64,000 bases of DNA from Varanus komodoensis (lineage: Eukaryota; Chordata; Lepidosauria; Squamata; Varanidae): NCBI RefSeq assembly GCF_004798865.1, contig NW_025336087.1, positions 52,499,146 through 52,563,145 on the forward strand, read 5' to 3'. Below, piece after piece: positions 58,991-64,000 of the stretch (position 1 is its first letter; every line of letters begins with the position of its first letter). Position numbers and translations under genes: made by a program. A model generated the notes under the pieces. The model had not been told where the DNA came from. It ran no database searches and saw only the letters and a program-made list of their open reading frames with translations.

Positions 58991-60310
58991 TGGTCTTTAA
59001 ATACAAACACATTATGCATCTCAATGTGTGATGTCTATGTGGGATAGTAAGCTTCAGTAAAGTTTTGAAATGTACTGTTGTTAATCCAAATCTTATATCA
59101 CTTTGGGAAAGGGACCAGCTTGCCAGCAGAACAACACTGAAGCAAAACTGTTACTCCCATCCACTTATTACTATGTTTATCACAGGCTATCCTTCTTTAA
59201 GAAACCTGGGTTTACTTTTGTCAGAGGCATCAAAAATGAAAAAAAAAACCTTAAATAGGAAGGAAATAATATGGAATCTGTGTAGTCAGACATTTACTGT
59301 ACATGGAATAGGAAACTGCAGTTGGTCCAGCTCCCCACCTTACACAGAAATGTGTGTGTTTGTGCCATGTGACAATTTGCATTTACATTTCATTCTATTT
59401 CCATGGTTTCCTTGTAGGATTTTTGTCGCATTTGATACACTCACACATTAGATAAAAGAACTGTCAAGCAGAGAAGTTTGCTTTGCATTTCCAGTTATAT
59501 GGCAAATACCTCAAAAACATCTACATGTATCTCAAAAGAAGCATTTTGAATGAACTGGATGAAGCAGATACTGTAAAATGCATTTTTAAAACTGAAAATA
59601 ACATTGAGTGTTGGTGGTTTTGTTTATGGGCATCAGAATTCCGGATTCATTTCAGTAATTCAAGCACTGTGCCACAAACCTTTACAAAGAGCTGAAATGT
59701 AGGTCTAGGGATTACTTCTTCACACACGTTAGTTGCTGCTGAATGTTGATTTGCTGATCTCCTGTGCCCTCCAACATACAAAATAGCTCCATTTTGGCAA
59801 GACATTCTGGTTTTCTGGAACAAGGAAAGGAACAGAAAAAGAAAAACACGATGCAGGCTTTCAGCTAAATGCGCTGTTGCTGAAGCAAATCCTGAGAACT
59901 CAATAGAGAGGCCGTTGGAAAGGGAAAAAGACAAGGTGAGGCTCAAGCCACCTACCCCCAAAATGGCAGAATTAAGGTTACACTTACCTTTTCATGTTGG
60001 CTAGCCATCAAGGCAGAGGTGAAAAAGAGGGTGGGAGGCAGGTAGGACTTCCCTGCACATGTCTCAGGGCAGCTCTACAACTGCTTGGCCACAGTAATGG
60101 TGCATTTGTCATCAGATCAGATTGCATGAGGATGATCTGCAGACCATCGCAGGTTCAAACCCAGGATGGGATCCTACACTTGAAAAGGTGGGAAGAACTT
60201 GCCTGTCTGTCCATCCATTCCCACACACACTTTACAGAGTCACATCTGAAAGCATTTCTATCATCAGACAATTATGGTTCTTCTGCCTTTGCTAGCTTCT
60301 GCTCCCTTTG
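58991..60310. other. No gene seen
   Basis: An open frame of 128 codons on the plus strand at 59065-59451 has no ATG-led or splice-supported context and no recognisable domain. Nothing else stands out. Confidence 0.5.
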
Positions 60311-62695
60311 AATATTCAAGGCAAAAGTTCTTTATTCACCAAAATATATCTAATAAACCCAATCAACACAGAACGAATCTCTGAGCATGTACAAAGCAGT
60401 TCATTAAACCCAATCTAGCAGCTATTTCTGGGAACCCTCCTTTTCAATATGTCTGGGAGGGTCTTTTAGCAAGCAAGCACACCTTCTATCTGTACAACAT
60501 CACTCTAGTTGCCTTCCAACACTACAACATGGGGTCAAGAGTCATACCATTTGTCTGCCTCTGAGAACTCCTCTCACATGCCCCCTCCAATAGCTGTAGA
60601 GCTTGGTTAATCGCAAAGTTTGTCTCAGCACCTGGAGACAGTGGCCTTGAGATAAGCTCATCTTTTTCTCCCATCTCAACATCTGAAGCCCCACATTTCC
60701 AGGATCCCTTGCCTTCTGTGATAAATCCAGATTGGCACGACCTGGCAGTGTGCACCAAGAACTGCCCCTCTCATTCCCAACACTCACCTCTATTTCGCCA
60801 CAGCAGTAGGAACATGTCAAGAATCATCCCAGACCCTGGATGAACCTCCTCAGAAAAGGCTTGGGATTATACAGAGAACTTTGCTCTTATTGGAACCTGC
60901 CCTTCAGCTACATGCCCGCAAGCTTATACGGAAAATTAACAGTGAGGTCTTTTATTGTGGTATATCAGGTCACACAGACCTTCTTAGATCCCCACAGTAA
61001 AAACATTATGGTTACAACTTTTCTTAAAGCAGATAGTAAAGGCATTTGATATCAGTGTGTTGCTTAGGTTAAGAAACAGTTCTAAGGCTATTATTTGTGC
61101 AGTATCAAGTCAGAATCCAAAGTCCCACAAGATAGTTCAGATCATGGATTACATGGTGCAAGATTCAGAGCAGACAAAGGTCCAACATCCATGATAAATC
61201 TAAGCAAGAAAGCATTCCAGGCAAGGGGAAAAATGTTCCCAGCAAAGTCTCATTAATCTTTGTACTTGCTCACGATGCAAGATTTAAAGCAGACAAGAAT
61301 TCAGAGTTCACAGTCATAGTTCAGTAAGATAGTATAGATGCTAGATCATATGGTACAGGATTTAGACTGACAGAGGGGCAAGATTTATGCTAAGTCCAGG
61401 CCGGGAGGTCTTTTAGGCAATTAAGGCTTTTTTCCAGAGGAAGTTCCAATGCTCAAATTTACACACAGTCAAAAGCTATGTTCAACAATCAAGATCTCAA
61501 GTTAAATGTTTCAGGGCAGGCAGGGATCCAAGAGTCAGGCTAAGTCCACACAAGAAAGCATTCTGGGTAACCCAAGACAAAAGCATGTGATTAATGGTAG
61601 AGAGTTGTTCAAGGAAACTGCAGGTGAAAAAAATGTTCTGGGCAGTTCAGTGACATTGTTCACAGCAAAGGTTCCCCAGCCTGTTGGGAGAGGAGGGGCT
61701 TGGCAGACAAGTGGGGCTGCAAGAGACCCCCCCCCCCACCACCTTTGGCAATCTATCCTGATAGGGGATCAGGCACATGAGCAAGTATCTCTGATGTTTC
61801 AGAGAGTGTCTTAACTTTGGTGACTCTCCTCAGAGCCCCTTTCTCTGCAGAGCTCTTCCCCTCCTCAGTTCCCACAGAAGATTCTCAGCGCTGTAAATCA
61901 GGGCTCTGACTCAAAGCTGTAGCTTGCCTGAAAGAGAGCCACCTTCTCCTTTGGCCTGTCATCATTTGGGGAACCAAAGAGAGCCATACTCTGATGCTTT
62001 GAGGTTCTCATGACTGGACTGGTTTCCTGATGATCCCATTCTAAGACTTAATCAGAGCAGCCTCTGAGGCCATGGAGCCCACTGTGATGGCACAGCTAAG
62101 TGGCAGTAGGGCTAGGCCCACAGACCTGAGAGCTGAAGAGACCTGCAGAAGGTCAAAGGCAGCCTGAAGAGCCTCAGCATGTGGACAGCTTACCTAGGCC
62201 ACCAGCCTTCCATCCTGAAGGAAGCAGATGTCATGAGGGAGGGATGGAAGGACTTGGTCCTGTCTGCTAACTTCCCCGCAAACACAACACTTGCCAGAAA
62301 CTGAGGGCTATTAGTGCACAGCATCATGGAGTGGATTATGCTTGTTCTGTCTCCTGGGAGCAAGACTGCTACAAGCTATTGTGAGTGGAAGAATTGGTAG
62401 CCAATACGCAGCTTCTATACTTTGCAAAGGGTAGAGGAAAGAATGAGGGCAGCATGGGTCCCCGTCTTGCTTACCAGTGTTGGGTGAACAGGCCTTGTCC
62501 TGCAACTGAAATGCCAGCTTCCAAAGGCCCCGAGGGATGGCAGATTCTTATGAGCTGCAGGCATTTGGTCGGGTGTTCTGCTCCGGCTCTGAGGAAATGG
62601 AAGTTCCTGATCCAAGCGGGCCTGAACCCAGGCAATGAGGAAACAAGATGTCCCTGCCAAGTACTGCAAAAGAAAGGCCTAGGTTGGAAAATATT
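60311..62695. repeat. Unclassified repeat block, includes repeat Z copy 2 and degenerate tandem units
   Basis: TCTCTGAGCATGTACAAAGC at about 60380 matches repeat Z at 35.4 kb in the same orientation, after a TTCTTTATT like that at 35.2 kb. From 61108 to 61600 phrases recur: CAAGATAGTTCAGATC.. and GTAAGATAGTATAGAT.. 197 bases apart, GTGCAAGATTCAGAGCAGAC and ATGCAAGATTTAAAGCAGAC, AAGAAAGCATTC twice. 61720-62690 is GC-richer, without genes. The block may be one decayed retroelement, but this is inference. Confidence 0.4.
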
Positions 62696-64000
62696 GCATT
62701 GAATGTACATTCATAAATCTTAACTTGAAAGAGAATCAACTAATATAATCCTTTATGTGGAGGAAAATTAATTTAGCTTTGTTTGAGTTTTATATCTTTT
62801 TAAAAATCACTGAATTCCATAAAAATTTCCTTTTTCAGATATCAGTAATTTCTAAATGAACTAATAACTGGAAAATGTTGCAACCTTTTTAGTGCCCCCC
62901 ATAAAGTTCAGGCAATTAATATTTCAGAATATTCTGGTAGTATTATGTAGGTCTAGGAAAAGTATAAATAAATATATTCATATTAAAAAGCTTCCCTGGG
63001 AAATACAAAATCAGGCAAAGATGCTGTGTTATTTGTGAGGGTCGACTTAGAAAGGTAACAAGTCAGGCCTGCGGTCCATTTTTTTCCTTTCCTTGTGCTC
63101 TGTGAAAGCCTGTTATGGCCTTCCTTAATCTAGACCCACTCAGCTTTTGGTCTAACATATTTTCATGGATTATGAGAAATACAAATGTGCTTTTTCAGAA
63201 ATAATATACGCACATTTGAGGACCTGGCAAAAAAGCAGGATCCCAGACCATATGGCGTGAGCCTACGCAAGTGGAATTCAGACTTATGCAGATTCTGGGT
63301 GAATGAATTAAGGGGGTGGTCTCCCAATCCCCTCCCCCATGCATTCATTCATGAATGGGTGTATAAGCAGAATCAGGTCAGGGTTTCTACAAGACATCAT
63401 GGTAGCAGTAATGTCCTGGCTATGGCACAGTACAACCTCTAGGATCCTCAAAACTGTTGGAAGTGTTGTTTTTATCTGGGGTGACCTTTAGTACCCTTAT
63501 TGGTTAGGTGGATGAAAGACATGAAGGACAGAGCTGGTGGAAGCAGAAAATAAAGATGTCAGAGAAATCCAAGACTGATTTAAAGAGGATTGGGTTCCTG
63601 TTAAACCAACTAGTGGAATGGCTTTTTCTGACTTGTGCATATTCTGCAGACCATTTTTTTTACAGAGGCAGGGAGTTTTGTGTAAGTGTGCATTAGCAAA
63701 TGAACAAAATTATTGTATAGGAAATCTGATTCTGTCAGTGATCAGATCATGCAATAAAAATGCCAGGCAATCTGTGAACACAAATGGAATAATTTTACAA
63801 AAGCAGTACATCCCTATAAGCAAATCTGGCACCTTCTTTGTTGGTTTTGGACTTCTGTCTTCAAGCTGCTGAAAGTGCAGGAGTTCCACAAGCAAAGGAA
63901 TGAGAATGAATACCCTGGCAATAGCAGAGGCTTCCAGGGAAAAACATTTTGTGGCATGTGTTACACTCTCTAGACTATACACTATGTCTTGTGTGAGTTT
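62696..64000. other. No gene seen
   Basis: AT-rich sequence to the window edge. Short open frames on both strands lack support. Confidence 0.55.

Noticed and set aside
60082-60200. tRNA-like stretch with AGGTTCAAACCCAGG
   Set aside because: Only a B-box-like match; the A box and a SINE tail are not visible.
61127-61600. CRISPR-like or satellite array
   Set aside because: Repeat units are long, degenerate and unevenly spaced, and the genome is eukaryotic.

Overview
The window is nuclear DNA from a vertebrate, almost certainly a squamate reptile. The evidence is the repeat mixture: a near full-length BovB (RTE) LINE, tRNA-headed Sauria/Squam-type SINEs, many CR1 and L2-like LINE ends, degraded L1-clade LINEs and short DNA-transposon relics. 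It is AT-rich, intron- and intergene-like sequence with one strong CpG island. Most long open frames are either repeat-derived or accidental. Coordinates of repeat edges are by eye and good to a few tens of bases.

Layout. 1-20.5 kb: repeat-rich sequence that should be intron 1 of BRD10; it holds the BovB LINE (1.39-4.54 kb), an antisense CR1 (11.4-12.3 kb) and copy 1 of a TTTAAATC-ended DNA element (12.3-12.9 kb). 20.5-22.1 kb: first coding exon of BRD10 (KIAA2026), minus strand, inside a CpG island that must hold its promoter. 22-41.3 kb: repeats plus weak signs of an unidentified plus-strand gene (candidate exons at 33.87, 40.70 and 40.94 kb, poly(A) signal at 41.21 kb). 45.06-50.6 kb: two plus-strand exons, in matching phase, that read like the last half of an IL-1-family beta-trefoil cytokine, best explained as IL33. 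51-64 kb: L2-like, L1-like, SINE and other repeats, with a 100-N assembly gap at 51.88 kb.

How it fits together. In human 9p24.1 the order is KIAA2026/BRD10 (minus), RANBP6 (minus), IL33 (plus). Here BRD10 (minus) is followed about 24 kb away by an IL33-like gene (plus), and no intronless RANBP6-sized frame lies between them. The conserved order is what lifts the two short cytokine exons above chance. The rest of BRD10 lies beyond position 1; the upstream exons of the cytokine were not found with confidence.

Limits: no alignment, repeat library or splice predictor was available. Family names for LINE and SINE tails rest on remembered motifs. An IL33 orthologue in a reptile is the main claim to test.
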